Shown here piece by piece: positions 16,096-27,171 of a stretch of 64,000 nt of DNA. Position 1 is the stretch's first letter. Every line of letters starts with the position of its first letter. The stretch is from Bradyrhizobium neotropicale (GTDB lineage: Bacteria; Pseudomonadota; Alphaproteobacteria; Rhizobiales; Xanthobacteraceae): positions 77,948 through 141,947 of the forward strand of contig NZ_LSEF01000113.1 in the NCBI RefSeq assembly GCF_001641695.1. Direction: 5' to 3'. Position numbers and translations under genes: made by a program. The notes beneath the pieces were generated by a model. It did not search any database and had not been told where the DNA came from. It was given only the letters and a program-made list of their open reading frames with translations.

Positions 16096-17505
16096 TCAGC
16101 GCGCGACGCGCAGCTTCGAGATCGACGTGCCGATCTCCGCGAATGCCTCCGCGATCTGGCTCGGCGACGTCAGCATGTAGAAATTGGCCGACGAGCTCGC
16201 GCAATAGGGCAGCACCGGCGATTGCCCCGCGCCGTCCGTATCGATCTGCACGGTGTAGATCGTGTACATCGCCTTGCCGGTTTTCGGGTCGTTCACGCCC
16301 TTGATGTTGTCGCACAACAGCTTCATGCGCGTGTCGACACCGGAACTGACGCTTCCGCCATCACCGTACCAGCGATCCATGGTGTTGAGGCCGTCGGTGA
16401 AGAGGATGATGATGTGCTGGTAGGTGTTGCTGGTCGAGGATTCCGCCGGCGCGTTCATCGGCGACTGCTGCATCAGCGAAAGCCAGCCCCATTGCAGCCC
16501 GATCGTCTGGTTGGTGGAGCCCTGGGCCGTCATCGACGTGATGGCGCTTTTGATCGTCGTCCAGTTGTAGGTCAGCGGGATGATCGAGACGACGGGGCAG
16601 TATGGATACTGATCGGCAGGGAAATTGGTCGACTGCGAGCTCGGTGCGTCGGAGGTGACGTCATAGTTCTGGTCGCGGTCTCCTACGCACCCGTTCCATG
16701 ACGACGTGTTCGACGACGGCGTATGATTCCAGTTGTAGCCATGGCCTTTGCACTGGGCCATTGTGGGATTGTAGATGTGCCAGTTGTTGTCGCTGCAATA
16801 GGTGTTTCCGGAGTTGTTCGTGGTCCGGGAATCCCATTGATCCCAGCGCAGCCAGCTCGCACCCGAATTCGAGGTGCCGACATTGACGTCGATGTTGAAG
16901 GGAACGACGGACATCAAGACGTCGCCCTGGTTCTGCGCCAGTGCCGACAATTGGTTGACGAGATTTGTCGCGGCCGTCCTCAGCGCGCCGATCTTGTTGT
17001 AGTCGTTCATCGACCCCGTGTTGTCGAGCACCAGTGCAACGCGGAGCAGGCTGGCTCCCCAAGTGGTGGTCGAGCTGGCATTGAAGCCCAGGGTCGGATA
17101 GCCGGCGATCTGCATGAAATCGCTCTTGATCGCCCCGGATCCCGTCACCTGGATGGTGGCGTTGCCGCTGCCGCTGGCGGCCGTGTAGGTCCCAGCGACA
17201 GAAATCGACTGGACACCGGAGTAGTTATAGAGGCCACTGAAATAGCTTTGCGCCTTCGTGTTGACCTGAGACGTCGTGATCAGGCCCTGGCTCAGGTCGC
17301 GCGCAACCATGAGCACCGCGGAGTCGAGCGCCGACTGCATGGCCGTTCGCGCGGCAGTGGCGCGGCTATAGTCTATCGCGGCGCCCACGAAGGTCAGGAT
17401 AGGGACCAGGGTGACGGCGAAGACGACGGCGATATTGCCTTGCTCGGCAGCCGCGAAATGCGCGAGCTGTCGACCAAGACGGCTGACAACGGGAAGGCGA
17501 AGCAT
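16096..17505 (-). CDS. TadG-like pilus/secretion protein with vWA domain
   Basis: A 469-residue protein with the TadE/TadG N-terminal signature: FAAAEQGNIAVVFAVTLVPILTFVGAAIDYSRATAARTAMQSALDSAV, i.e. a single hydrophobic helix followed by the alignment helix. The rest is exported and contains a vWA domain with the metal site VLDNTGSM, HIIILFTDGLNT and many Asn/Ser/Thr residues. TadG proteins belong to the tight-adherence (Flp) pilus apparatus, but no tad/cpa genes are here, so it is an orphan. Start ATG 17505 follows GGGGA; the frame upstream is not homologous. Shared terminator at 16043. Confidence 0.86.
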   Translation of the reverse strand: MLRLPVVSRLGRQLAHFAAAEQGNIAVVFAVTLVPILTFVGAAIDYSRATAARTAMQSALDSAVLMVARDLSQGLITTSQVNTKAQSYFSGLYNYSGVQSISVAGTYTAASGSGNATIQVTGSGAIKSDFMQIAGYPTLGFNASSTTTWGASLLRVALVLDNTGSMNDYNKIGALRTAATNLVNQLSALAQNQGDVLMSVVPFNIDVNVGTSNSGASWLRWDQWDSRTTNNSGNTYCSDNNWHIYNPTMAQCKGHGYNWNHTPSSNTSSWNGCVGDRDQNYDVTSDAPSSQSTNFPADQYPYCPVVSIIPLTYNWTTIKSAITSMTAQGSTNQTIGLQWGWLSLMQQSPMNAPAESSTSNTYQHIIILFTDGLNTMDRWYGDGGSVSSGVDTRMKLLCDNIKGVNDPKTGKAMYTIYTVQIDTDGAGQSPVLPYCASSSANFYMLTSPSQIAEAFAEIGTSISKLRVAR

Positions 17506-17988
17506 GACGATCCCCGACACCTGTGGTTTTGCCCGATTTCGCGCCACGCCATTGAACGTCGGGTAAACTGGACCGTAGAAAACCGGAGTTATCCCGCGCC
17601 AAGCCATCGCGCGGGCACTAACGTCGGGTTCCTGGTCAACACGTTCTAAACGGGTGGGGCGGAAATTTTTGTCAAATCGGTCCGGATTGATTAACCTCAG
17701 CCAGGATCGCCCGATCGGGAATCGGGACCTTTGCGGCCGCAGCGGCCGGACCTTTGCGCGCTTGCGGCGGGCGGGGGGCAGGCCCATATTCCCTCGTGAC
17801 CGACCCGGCCGAGACCGGACCGGTCGGGGAGCGGCGATCCAAGAGGCGGCGCGCCCGCGCGAGGCCCCGAAGGGCTGGGTCGCGGCGGACCGTCATCCGC
17901 TTCCGTGGGGAATTTGAACGCCTGTGCCATGCCGCAATTGACTTCAAGACCAGACCTGTCCGCGCCAGCCGCTGCGTACGCTCCGCGG
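17506..17988. other. 483-base intergenic region between the TadG-like gene and clpS
   Basis: I see no additional gene. The first 200 bases are moderately AT-rich (AAATTTTTGTCAAATCGG around 17661) and likely hold both divergent promoters. A short hairpin CCCGCGC-N9-GCGCGGG lies at 17593-17615. From 17740 to 17900 the sequence is very GC-rich without repeat or coding signal. In-frame clpS starts exist at GTG 17905 and ATG 17929, so the gene may begin slightly earlier than annotated. Confidence 0.5.
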
Positions 17989-18321
17989 ATGAGCAATGAC
18001 GAGAACCGTCCCGGCAATGTGTCCGGTCCGAACACCTCGGTCATCACCAAGGTCAAACCCAAGACCAAACGGCCGAACCTGTACCGCGTCCTGATCCTGA
18101 ACGACGACTACACGCCGATGGAGTTCGTCGTTCACGTGCTGGAGAAGTTCTTCAACAAGGACGTCGAGGCTGCAACCAAGATCATGCTCCACGTCCATCA
18201 TCACGGGATCGGGGAGTGCGGCGTGTTCACCTACGAGATTGCCGAGACCAAGGTCACGCAGGTGATGGATTTCGCCCGCAAGCACCAGCATCCGCTGCAA
18301 TGCGTAATGGAAAAGAAGTAG
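17989..18321 (+). CDS. clpS: ATP-dependent Clp protease adaptor ClpS
   Basis: ClpS is the N-recognin that delivers proteins with N-degron residues (Leu, Phe, Tyr, Trp) to ClpAP. The core is complete: NLYRVLILNDDYTPMEFVVHVLEKFFNKDVEAATKIMLHVHHHGIGECGVFTYEIAETKVTQVMDFARKHQHPLQCVMEKK, including the D-D-Y-T-P-M-E-F loop and the hydrophobic pocket (MLHVHHHG). 110 residues from ATG 17989; earlier starts would add a flexible tail. It lies 308 bases upstream of clpA on the same strand. Confidence 0.95.
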   Translation: MSNDENRPGNVSGPNTSVITKVKPKTKRPNLYRVLILNDDYTPMEFVVHVLEKFFNKDVEAATKIMLHVHHHGIGECGVFTYEIAETKVTQVMDFARKHQHPLQCVMEKK

Positions 18322-18423
18322 CCGCGCGTTCGAAGCCGGGTTCTGCTTCGGTGGCCACGTGACCGTTGCGCGCGGGTCTCCCGTCTGGCCGGCAAAGCTA
18401 CGGAAGGTTGCGCCGGCGCCAAT

Positions 18424-18475
18424 CCTGCCCAAATCCTTGCCCAGATTCTCGTCCAGATTCTTGCCCAGATCGGAA
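18424..18475. repeat. Short 12-base tandem repeat between clpS and clpA
   Basis: About three to four imperfect units of the form ATTCTTGCCCAG occur in the 308-base clpS-clpA interval. Read in the minus direction they would encode a repeating DLGKNL-type peptide, but the surrounding frame has no gene features. This is a plausible length-variable tract. The rest of the interval holds an AT-rich segment at 18545-18565 (TTGTATAACTATATGTGACA) that may be the clpA promoter. Confidence 0.65.
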
Positions 18476-18629
18476 CGGGTTTTGCATCGAGAATTCCGTG
18501 GGTGCGCAAACGCCCTCAAGTCGCGGAACCGGTCTTTTGCCGCGATCTTGTATAACTATATGTGACAAAGGTTGTTGTTGCCTGACCGGGCGATGGCGAT
18601 CATGATGGTGGGGGCCATAGAGGACGCGA

Positions 18630-21041
<2,412 letters not shown>

Positions 21042-21060
21042 CCCGAACGCCATGAAATCG

Positions 21061-21089
21061 AAAAGGCCGGCTGCAAAGCCGGCCTTTTT
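21061..21089 (+). terminator. Rho-independent terminator after clpA
   Basis: AAAAGGCCGGCT / AGCCGGCCTTTT with loop GCAA and a T-run, 19 bases after the clpA stop. It also lies just past the stop of the convergent minus-strand MFS gene. Confidence 0.92.
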
Positions 21090-21120
21090 GCTGTCCGCTG
21101 TCATGGCCCGTTGGACGGCA

Positions 21121-22542
21121 TCAATCGCCCTTCATCCGCTGCGCATCCTGCACCCGCACATGCTCCGCGCCGCGGGCGCCGGCGGACGATAGTCTCAACA
21201 TGCTCAGGACGGCGCCGCACAGGGCGAAGCCGACGCCGGTGAGGAGGGCGATCCTGGTTCCCTCAAGCGGATAGCGGCCGAGGAACAGCGCCACCAGCGC
21301 CGCGCCCGTGGTCTGGCCGAGCAGCCGCGCGGTGCCCAGCATGCCGCTGGCACCGCCTGAGCGCTCGCGCGGAGCGGCTGCGATCATGGTGCGGTTGTTG
21401 GGCGTCTGGAACAGGCCGAAGCCGAGGCCTGCGAGCGCCATCCGCCAGATCACGTCGAGCGACGTGGGCGCGGCGGGCAGGAAGGCGAGCGCGCCGAGGC
21501 CGCAGGCGAACAGCGTCAGCCCGATGCCGCCGAGCAGGCCGGCCGGATAATGCTCGACCAGACGGCCGGCAAGCGGCGCGGCAAAGGCCACCGCGATCGG
21601 CCAGGGCGTGATGAGCAGACCCATGTGCACGGCCGAATAGCCGAAGCGGCTCTGGAGGTAGAAGGGAAGCGCGACGAAGGCCAGCATCTGACCGCAGAAG
21701 GAGGCGATCGAGGTCGCAATCGACAGCGCGAAGACCGGGATGCGCAGGAGATCGACCGGCAGCAGCGGCGAGGTCATGTGGGTTTCGCGGTAGACCAGCA
21801 GCGCGCCCGCAACGAGGGCGACCGCGAACTGGAAGAGCCAGATCACGGGCGCCTCGTCATGGCCGACGCTGTCGATCGCGGCGATGCCGACGCCGAACGT
21901 GATCGCGCTGAGCCCGGCGCTCTGCCAGTCGAAGGAATGGCTTGCGGGGCTGGTATGGGGCAGGCTGCGCAAACCCAACGCGAGTGTCAGCGCGCCGAGC
22001 GGGATGTTGATGGCGAACAGCCAGGGCCAGCTTCCCACCGCGAGGATGCCGGCGGCGAGCGTCGGCCCGACTGCGGCGGAGCAGGCGACCACGAGCGCGT
22101 TGAGCCCGATGCCGCGGCCGAGCAGGCTGCTTGGATAGGTGAAGCGCACCAGCGCGGCATTCACGCTCATGATGCCGGCCGCGCCAAAACCCTGGACGAT
22201 GCGCGCGATGGTCAGCAGCGGAAGCGTGTGCGCCGCCGCGCAGAAGGCGGAGGCGAGGGTGAACAGTGCAAGCCCCGCCAGATAGACGCGGCGATAGCCG
22301 ACGATCTCACCAAGGGACGCCAGCGGCAGCAGCGAGATCGTGATGGCGAGCTGATAGCCGTTGACGATCCAGATCGAGAAGGCCGGGCTCGCATTGAGAT
22401 CGGCCGCGATCGTCGGCAGCGCCACATTGGCGATCGCGCTGTCGACGACCGCCATGATGATGCCAAGCGCGATGGTGAGGATCGCCTGATTGCGTTGTGG
22501 CTGCGGCAGGCCGTCGGCATGCTCGATCGAGGCGGACGACAT
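21121..22542 (-). CDS. DHA2-type major facilitator drug exporter
   Basis: A 473-residue inner-membrane proton antiporter of the 14-helix DHA2 (EmrB/QacA) group. Characteristic motifs: motif D1 near ALGIIMAVVDSAIANVALPTIAADL, motif A LGEIVGYRRVYLAGL, and motif C-type VVACSAAVGPTLAAGILAVGSWPWLFAINIPLG. Hydrophobic segments continue to about residue 450. No membrane-fusion partner (EmrA-like) is next to it and there is no regulator immediately adjacent. Likely exports hydrophobic toxins or antibiotics; the substrate is unknown. Confidence 0.9.
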   Translation of the reverse strand: MSSASIEHADGLPQPQRNQAILTIALGIIMAVVDSAIANVALPTIAADLNASPAFSIWIVNGYQLAITISLLPLASLGEIVGYRRVYLAGLALFTLASAFCAAAHTLPLLTIARIVQGFGAAGIMSVNAALVRFTYPSSLLGRGIGLNALVVACSAAVGPTLAAGILAVGSWPWLFAINIPLGALTLALGLRSLPHTSPASHSFDWQSAGLSAITFGVGIAAIDSVGHDEAPVIWLFQFAVALVAGALLVYRETHMTSPLLPVDLLRIPVFALSIATSIASFCGQMLAFVALPFYLQSRFGYSAVHMGLLITPWPIAVAFAAPLAGRLVEHYPAGLLGGIGLTLFACGLGALAFLPAAPTSLDVIWRMALAGLGFGLFQTPNNRTMIAAAPRERSGGASGMLGTARLLGQTTGAALVALFLGRYPLEGTRIALLTGVGFALCGAVLSMLRLSSAGARGAEHVRVQDAQRMKGD

Positions 22543-22735
22543 GGGGGATGCGTGCTTGACGTGGGCCGTGATTCATCCCCGGATTAGGAAATTGTCAGCT
22601 CGATCGTAACCCGGCAGGACACCGTGAGTTCCTGCTCCGACCGCAGGCCTCCCGGCGCTGCGGGCATGGGTCAGGGCCAGCTTCGCTGGATGGTCAGCGG
22701 AATGTCGATCGCTGCGCACTTGCTCAAGACTGGCG

Positions 22736-22963
22736 CTAGTCGTGCAGAAGCATGTCGTCGAACGCGGCATCGCTGACATGTTGCGAGCCGGCTGCGTTCG
22801 ATGTCGCCGTCGTCGCCAAGGCGGCGGTGCAAGCGGGCACACTATCGTGAGCCTGCCGCGGCAGCAGAAGCAGGCTCCAGCCGACCAGGACCAGCACCGC
22901 GAGCCGGATCGCGATCACGGTCAGCAACATCTCCGATCCGCTTATCGTGGAGTCGGTCTTCAT
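22736..22963 (-). CDS. Possible small single-span membrane protein
   Basis: A 75-residue frame starting MKTDSTISGSEMLLTVIAIRLAVLVLVGWSLLLLP: a short polar head, one transmembrane helix, then a 40-residue tail ending DDMLLHD. There is no convincing ribosome site. It lies downstream of the AraC gene on the same strand. The frame upstream of 22963 is only the shadow of the AraC gene. The transmembrane helix supports it as real, but it could be chance. Confidence 0.35.
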   Translation of the reverse strand: MKTDSTISGSEMLLTVIAIRLAVLVLVGWSLLLLPRQAHDSVPACTAALATTATSNAAGSQHVSDAAFDDMLLHD

Positions 22964-23052
22964 GCGCGCCAGCTTGAGGCACGCGCATGGACAAGACAAT
23001 CTGGAATTCCCAAGCCTTGCCTTCGTCCCTGACGAAGGCTGGCGCTGATGGC

Positions 23053-24009
23053 TCAGTGCCGCAACTGGCTCTGCCGGAAATCGCGCGGCGACATGCCGAA
23101 ATGTTCGCGGAAGACGCGGCCGAAATGCGAGAGGTCGTTGAAACCCCAGGCGAAGGCGATCTCGCTGACGTGGCGACGGCTGAGTAGGGGCGAGGCAAGG
23201 TCGCGCCTGCATTGGGCGAGACGTTCGGCGAGGACGTAGCGCTGGAACGAGGTGTCCTCGTCGGCGAGGAGATCGTTGACATAGCGCGGCGAGATGCCGA
23301 GCGCGGCCGCGGTCTCCGACGGCGAGAGTTCGGGATCGGCGAGACGTGCGCGGATGTGCGCCTTCAGCCGGTAGAGCAGGGCCGAGCCGTGGGTCGAGGA
23401 GGGCAGCGACCTCTTGCCGAGCCGCCCGCTCAGCGCCATCGCCAGCAGGTCTACGGCCTGCTCCGAGAGGATAGCGGCGTTGGCGGGATCGATCCGGTCG
23501 GCGCTCCGGCACAGTCTGTAGATGAAGTCGTAGGCGAGCCGCTCCAGCGGTGCGTCGGCGCCGAACGACATCGCGGTCAGCGTCTCGCTCGCGCCGAGCC
23601 GCCGCTGCAGCATCTGTCGCGGCACCATGAAGATCGTCTGCGTGAAGGCGTGGTCGAATTTCAGCTCGTAAGGGCGCGTGGTGTCATAGAGCGCAAACTC
23701 GCCGGGATGGATTACGGTCTCGCGGCCATCCTGTACGACGCCGCCGGCGCCGCGGTCGCCGAGCGCGATCAGGATGAAATCCTGATCCGAACGCGCGATG
23801 CGGGAGGGCGTGCGGTAGACGTGCTGACGGTCGGAGCGGACCTCTGAGCATACGGCCTTGCCGAGCGTGCCTCGCGTGACCGAGCCGTGAAACGCGCTGC
23901 CGAGGTCGGACTTGCAGTCGAGCCCGACGAAGACGTCGCATACGATGTCCTGCCAGAGGGCGAGGCGCCGGTGGCCGGGGCTGCCGTCCGTCGTGAACTG
24001 GATGGTCAT
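23053..24009 (-). CDS. AraC-family transcriptional regulator
   Basis: 318 residues. The N-terminal 200 residues match the AraC-binding-like domain of the NphR/FeaR group (QFTTDGSPGHRRLALWQDIVCDVFVGLDC, then cupin-like HPGEFALYDTTRPYELKF). The C-terminal 110 residues are the double helix-turn-helix (ETAAALGISPRYVNDLLADEDTSFQRYVLAERLAQCRRDL and VSEIAFAWGFNDLSHFGRVFREHFGMSPRDFR). It is divergent from the nitrilase gene, 205 bases apart. AraC regulators of this kind control nitrilase and nitrile or phenol genes in other bacteria, so I infer that it activates the nitrilase gene in response to a nitrile or aromatic inducer. Confidence 0.9.
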   Translation of the reverse strand: MTIQFTTDGSPGHRRLALWQDIVCDVFVGLDCKSDLGSAFHGSVTRGTLGKAVCSEVRSDRQHVYRTPSRIARSDQDFILIALGDRGAGGVVQDGRETVIHPGEFALYDTTRPYELKFDHAFTQTIFMVPRQMLQRRLGASETLTAMSFGADAPLERLAYDFIYRLCRSADRIDPANAAILSEQAVDLLAMALSGRLGKRSLPSSTHGSALLYRLKAHIRARLADPELSPSETAAALGISPRYVNDLLADEDTSFQRYVLAERLAQCRRDLASPLLSRRHVSEIAFAWGFNDLSHFGRVFREHFGMSPRDFRQSQLRH

Positions 24010-24214
24010 CAGCAGGCCTCCCTTTCACATCGCCAAAACAGCATTCAGGCGCCGAGATCGACCGGCTGCAAAGTCCGGACCGCCGTTCCGGTCGAATTTT
24101 CGTGCCGTGGCGGTCGAGCGGGCGCCCTCCGGCCGTGGCCCAATAGACTGCATCGGGCGTGTGCCGTGATCAACCGGAAAGCGGCCCTGTCCAAGTGGAC
24201 CATAGGAGGCGGGA

Positions 24215-25231
24215 ATGGGCATCGAACATCCGAAATACAAGGTCGCAGTGGTGCAGGCGGCACCGGCCTGGCTCGATCTCGACGCGTCCATCGACAGGTC
24301 AATTGCGCTGATCAGGGAGGCGGCCGAAAAGGGCGCGAAGCTGATCGCGTTTCCGGAGGCCTTCATCCCCGGCTATCCCTGGCACATCTGGCTGGACTCG
24401 CCGGCCTGGGCGATCGGCCGCGGCTTCGTGCAGCGCTATTTCGACAACTCTCTATCCTATGACAGTCCGCAGGCCGAGAAGCTGCGCGATGCGGTGCGCA
24501 AGGCCGGGCTCACGGCGGTGCTTGGCCTCTCCGAGCGCGACGGCGGCAGCCTCTATCTCGCGCAATGGCTGATCGGTCCGGACGGCGAGACGATCGCAAA
24601 GCGCCGCAAGCTGCGCCCGACCCATGCCGAGCGCACGGTCTATGGCGAGGGTGACGGCAGCGACCTTGCTGTCCACGCCAGGTCCGACATCGGGCGCCTG
24701 GGCGCGCTCTGCTGCTGGGAGCATCTCCAGCCGCTGTCGAAATACGCCATGTATGCCCAGAACGAGCAGGTCCATGTCGCCGCCTGGCCGGGCTTCTCGC
24801 TTTACGATCCCTTCGCGCCGGCGCTCGGCGCCGAGGTGAACAATGCCGCCTCGCGCGTCTATGCGGTGGAGGGCTCCTGCTTCGTGCTCGCGCCTTGCGC
24901 GACCGTGTCGCAGGCGATGATCGACGAACTCTGCGACCGGCCCGACAAGCACGCGCTGCTGCATGCCGGCGGCGGCTTTGCCGCGATCTACGGGCCCGAT
25001 GGCAGCCAGATCGGGGAGAAGCTTGCGCCCGATCAGGAGGGGCTCCTGATTGCCGAGATCGATCTCGGTGCCATCGGCGTTGCCAAGAACGCCGCCGATC
25101 CTGCTGGGCATTATTCGCGGCCCGATGTGACGCGGCTCCTGCTCAACAGGAAGCCGTACAAGCGCGTCGAGCAGTTTTCGCTGCCGGTCGACACCGTCGA
25201 GCCCACGGAGATCGACGCGGCGGCGAGCTGA
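24215..25231 (+). CDS. Nitrilase (aliphatic/aryl-aliphatic type)
   Basis: Hydrolyses a nitrile to a carboxylic acid and ammonia. The 338-residue protein has the catalytic triad: Glu48 in FPEAFIPGYPW, Lys132 in RRKLRPTHAER, Cys167 in ALCCWEHLQPL. The CWEH motif separates nitrilases from amidases and cyanide hydratases. Length fits the nitrilase branch. The ATG at 24215 has a GGAGGCGGGA site. A bradyrhizobial nitrilase of this family has been biochemically described as preferring arylacetonitriles or aliphatic nitriles; identity to that enzyme is not tested here. Regulated probably by the divergent AraC gene. Confidence 0.94.
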   Translation: MGIEHPKYKVAVVQAAPAWLDLDASIDRSIALIREAAEKGAKLIAFPEAFIPGYPWHIWLDSPAWAIGRGFVQRYFDNSLSYDSPQAEKLRDAVRKAGLTAVLGLSERDGGSLYLAQWLIGPDGETIAKRRKLRPTHAERTVYGEGDGSDLAVHARSDIGRLGALCCWEHLQPLSKYAMYAQNEQVHVAAWPGFSLYDPFAPALGAEVNNAASRVYAVEGSCFVLAPCATVSQAMIDELCDRPDKHALLHAGGGFAAIYGPDGSQIGEKLAPDQEGLLIAEIDLGAIGVAKNAADPAGHYSRPDVTRLLLNRKPYKRVEQFSLPVDTVEPTEIDAAAS

Positions 25232-25241
25232 TCCGCCGCGT

Positions 25242-25266
25242 GCTGACGGCGGTTGCGACCGTCAGC
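25242..25266. terminator. Hairpin between nitrilase and HAD genes
   Basis: GCTGACGG / CCGTCAGC with a 9-base loop lies between the convergent nitrilase and HAD phosphatase genes. No T-run follows on either strand, so it may act weakly or with Rho. Confidence 0.5.
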
Positions 25267-25275
25267 GCCTGAGGT

Positions 25276-25914
25276 TCACGTCACGCAGTGGCCGAGCAAT
25301 TCGGGATGCGCGGCGCAGATGTGATGCGCGCCGGCCTCCTTAAGCTCGGCTTCGCTGCCATAGCCATAGAGCACGCCGATCGCGGTCATGCCGTTGGTCC
25401 TGGCGCCGATCACGTCGTGGCTCCGGTCGCCGATCATGATCGCGCTCTTGGGATCGACCTTCGCCTCGTCGAGCGCGTAGCGGAGCAGGTCGCGCTTGTC
25501 GACCCGCGTGCCGTCGAGCTCGGAGCCGAACACGCGCTCGAAATAGGGCCGCAGGCCGAAATGATCGATGATGCGATTGGCGTAAACCGCGGGCTTGCTG
25601 GTCGCGACGAACATGCGCGGCGTGGTCGCGGCAATGGCGCCCAGCGTCTTCTTGATGCCGTCATAAGCCTCGTTCTCGAACAGGCCGACTTCGCTGAAGC
25701 GCTCGCGGTAAAGCAGCAGCGCCCGGTCGGCGAGCTCGTCGGTTCCCGTGAGCTTCTTCAGGCTGGCGTGCAGCGGCGGCCCGATGCACCAGGTCAGCTC
25801 GTCCTCGCTCGGAACAGGCGCGCCAAGCCGCTCCAGCGCGTACTGGATCGAGCGGGTGATCCCCGGCTTGGGATTGGTCAGCGTGCCGTCGAGATCGAAA
25901 TAGATGGTTTGCAT
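25276..25914 (-). CDS. HAD-family phosphatase, phosphoglycolate phosphatase-like
   Basis: 212 residues with all four HAD motifs: motif I YFDLDGTLT (nucleophile Asp7, acid Asp9), motif II VATSK, motif III Lys in RDLLRYALDEAKVDPKSA, motif IV MIGDRSHDVIGARTNG. The cap is the helical C1 type seen in phosphoglycolate and pyrophosphate phosphatases (Gph/PpaX group). Substrates in this group cannot be read from sequence. It is convergent with the nitrilase gene and 69 bases from the TRAP protein stop. Confidence 0.88.
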   Translation of the reverse strand: MQTIYFDLDGTLTNPKPGITRSIQYALERLGAPVPSEDELTWCIGPPLHASLKKLTGTDELADRALLLYRERFSEVGLFENEAYDGIKKTLGAIAATTPRMFVATSKPAVYANRIIDHFGLRPYFERVFGSELDGTRVDKRDLLRYALDEAKVDPKSAIMIGDRSHDVIGARTNGMTAIGVLYGYGSEAELKEAGAHHICAAHPELLGHCVT

Positions 25915-25983
25915 CCGGGCCGAGCCTGCGTTGATACCGCCCCGTTGCTAGTTGGATCGGCTCTCAAGTCAAGAGCCGAAGCG

Positions 25984-27009
25984 TCATTGCTGCCGGGCCC
26001 ATTCGACGATCGCGGCGGCATCCGTGCCGACCTGCGTCTCCCAGGCGGCGATCGCGCTCGTCGCCGCCATCCGGAGCGCAGCGACAAGTGAGGGTGGCGC
26101 CGGCTCAGTGATGCGGACCCCATTGTCGCGCATCCGCGCATAGTTTTCGGAGGTGCGATTGGCGAGCAGCGCGAGCTGGCTTTGCTCGGTCTCTTCAGCC
26201 GCGGCCAATACTTCGCGCTGCATCGGTTCGGACAGCTCGGCAAATGCGTCGCTGCGAACGAACGCAATCGAAATCGGCATCGCGTAGTTGATCGCCGTGA
26301 AATGCGGCAGGAAGTCCCAGAGCTTGCGTCCCGCGCCGCCATCGCCGGAGGTGAGGAACGCGTTCAGCCGATGCTCCTTCAGGCCGGCGATCGCCGTGTC
26401 CATCGGCAGGAACTGCGCATTCGCCCCGGCCGCGCGCATGACCTCGCTCGAGTTGGCGTCGTATGCGCGCAAATTCAGCTTCGGCAGGTCGCCGGCGCCT
26501 TCGAGCGAACGCTCCGACCACAGCCCTGTTGCCGGCCAGATCGTCAGATAAAGCAGCTTGAGGCCGCGCGCCGCCAGCGCCTTCTCATAGAGCGGGCGTG
26601 CCCGCACATTGGTGGCGCGGGCGACGTCAACGGATTGCACGAGGAAGGGCAAAGTGGACAATCCGAGCACCGGGTCGATGCCGGAGAGCGCGCCCGCAAA
26701 CGCATCGCCGCCGGCGATCCAGCCATCCTGCGCGGCGCGCGGCATCTCGCCGGAGCTGATCTTGAGCTCATTGTCGAAGGCGTTGCTGACGGTCACGAAA
26801 CCGTGGGTGCGCTCGGCGACGCGGCTCGCGAAGGTCGTCAGCCCGATCCCGGAAATGTTGTTCTGCGGGTATTCCGTGGTCATCCGCCAGGTGACCTGTG
26901 CTGCGGCCGGCGCGACGCTGAGCGCGAACACGGCCCAGACGGCGAGGACGAGGAGGGTGCGGATCCGTTTGGCGAGGAAAAGCATTGGGAGGGGCAGACC
27001 AGGGATCAT
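25984..27009 (-). CDS. TRAP transporter solute-binding protein (DctP family), orphan
   Basis: A 341-residue exported receptor. A signal peptide is visible (RIRTLLVLAVWAVFALSVAPAAAQ), then the DctP fold with TWRMTTEYPQNNISGIGLTTFA, LPFLVQSVDVARAT, LRAYDANSSEVMRAAGANAQFLPM (the ligand-binding Arg/Asn block) and AEETEQSQLAL. Start is 27009 (MIPG) or 26985 (MLFLAKRI); neither has a clear ribosome site. No DctQ or DctM permease genes lie within the window near it, so the membrane partner must be elsewhere, or the protein serves as a sensor. Ligand probably a carboxylate, by family. Confidence 0.85.
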   Translation of the reverse strand: MIPGLPLPMLFLAKRIRTLLVLAVWAVFALSVAPAAAQVTWRMTTEYPQNNISGIGLTTFASRVAERTHGFVTVSNAFDNELKISSGEMPRAAQDGWIAGGDAFAGALSGIDPVLGLSTLPFLVQSVDVARATNVRARPLYEKALAARGLKLLYLTIWPATGLWSERSLEGAGDLPKLNLRAYDANSSEVMRAAGANAQFLPMDTAIAGLKEHRLNAFLTSGDGGAGRKLWDFLPHFTAINYAMPISIAFVRSDAFAELSEPMQREVLAAAEETEQSQLALLANRTSENYARMRDNGVRITEPAPPSLVAALRMAATSAIAAWETQVGTDAAAIVEWARQQ

Positions 27010-27171
27010 AATCGGCGAAGTCTCTAACCCATGTCGCGATGCCACAGTTTGGCACAGCACTTTGTGGCACGCCGGACCGGCGTATGCCACCGATATGCTT
27101 GCCTTGCGTCGAGGCGGGTTGCATTCTTCCTCGGCCGCTTACTCCGGCTGGCAGCTCTCGGGACCGCGCGC

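Noticed and set aside
22736..23512. 258-codon minus-strand frame across the AraC gene end
   Set aside because: Its first two thirds lie in a wrong frame of the AraC gene; only the last 75 codons from 22963 are kept as a possible small membrane protein.
25242..25266. Riboswitch after the nitrilase gene
   Set aside because: Only a simple hairpin is visible between convergent genes; there is no aptamer-like multi-helix structure.
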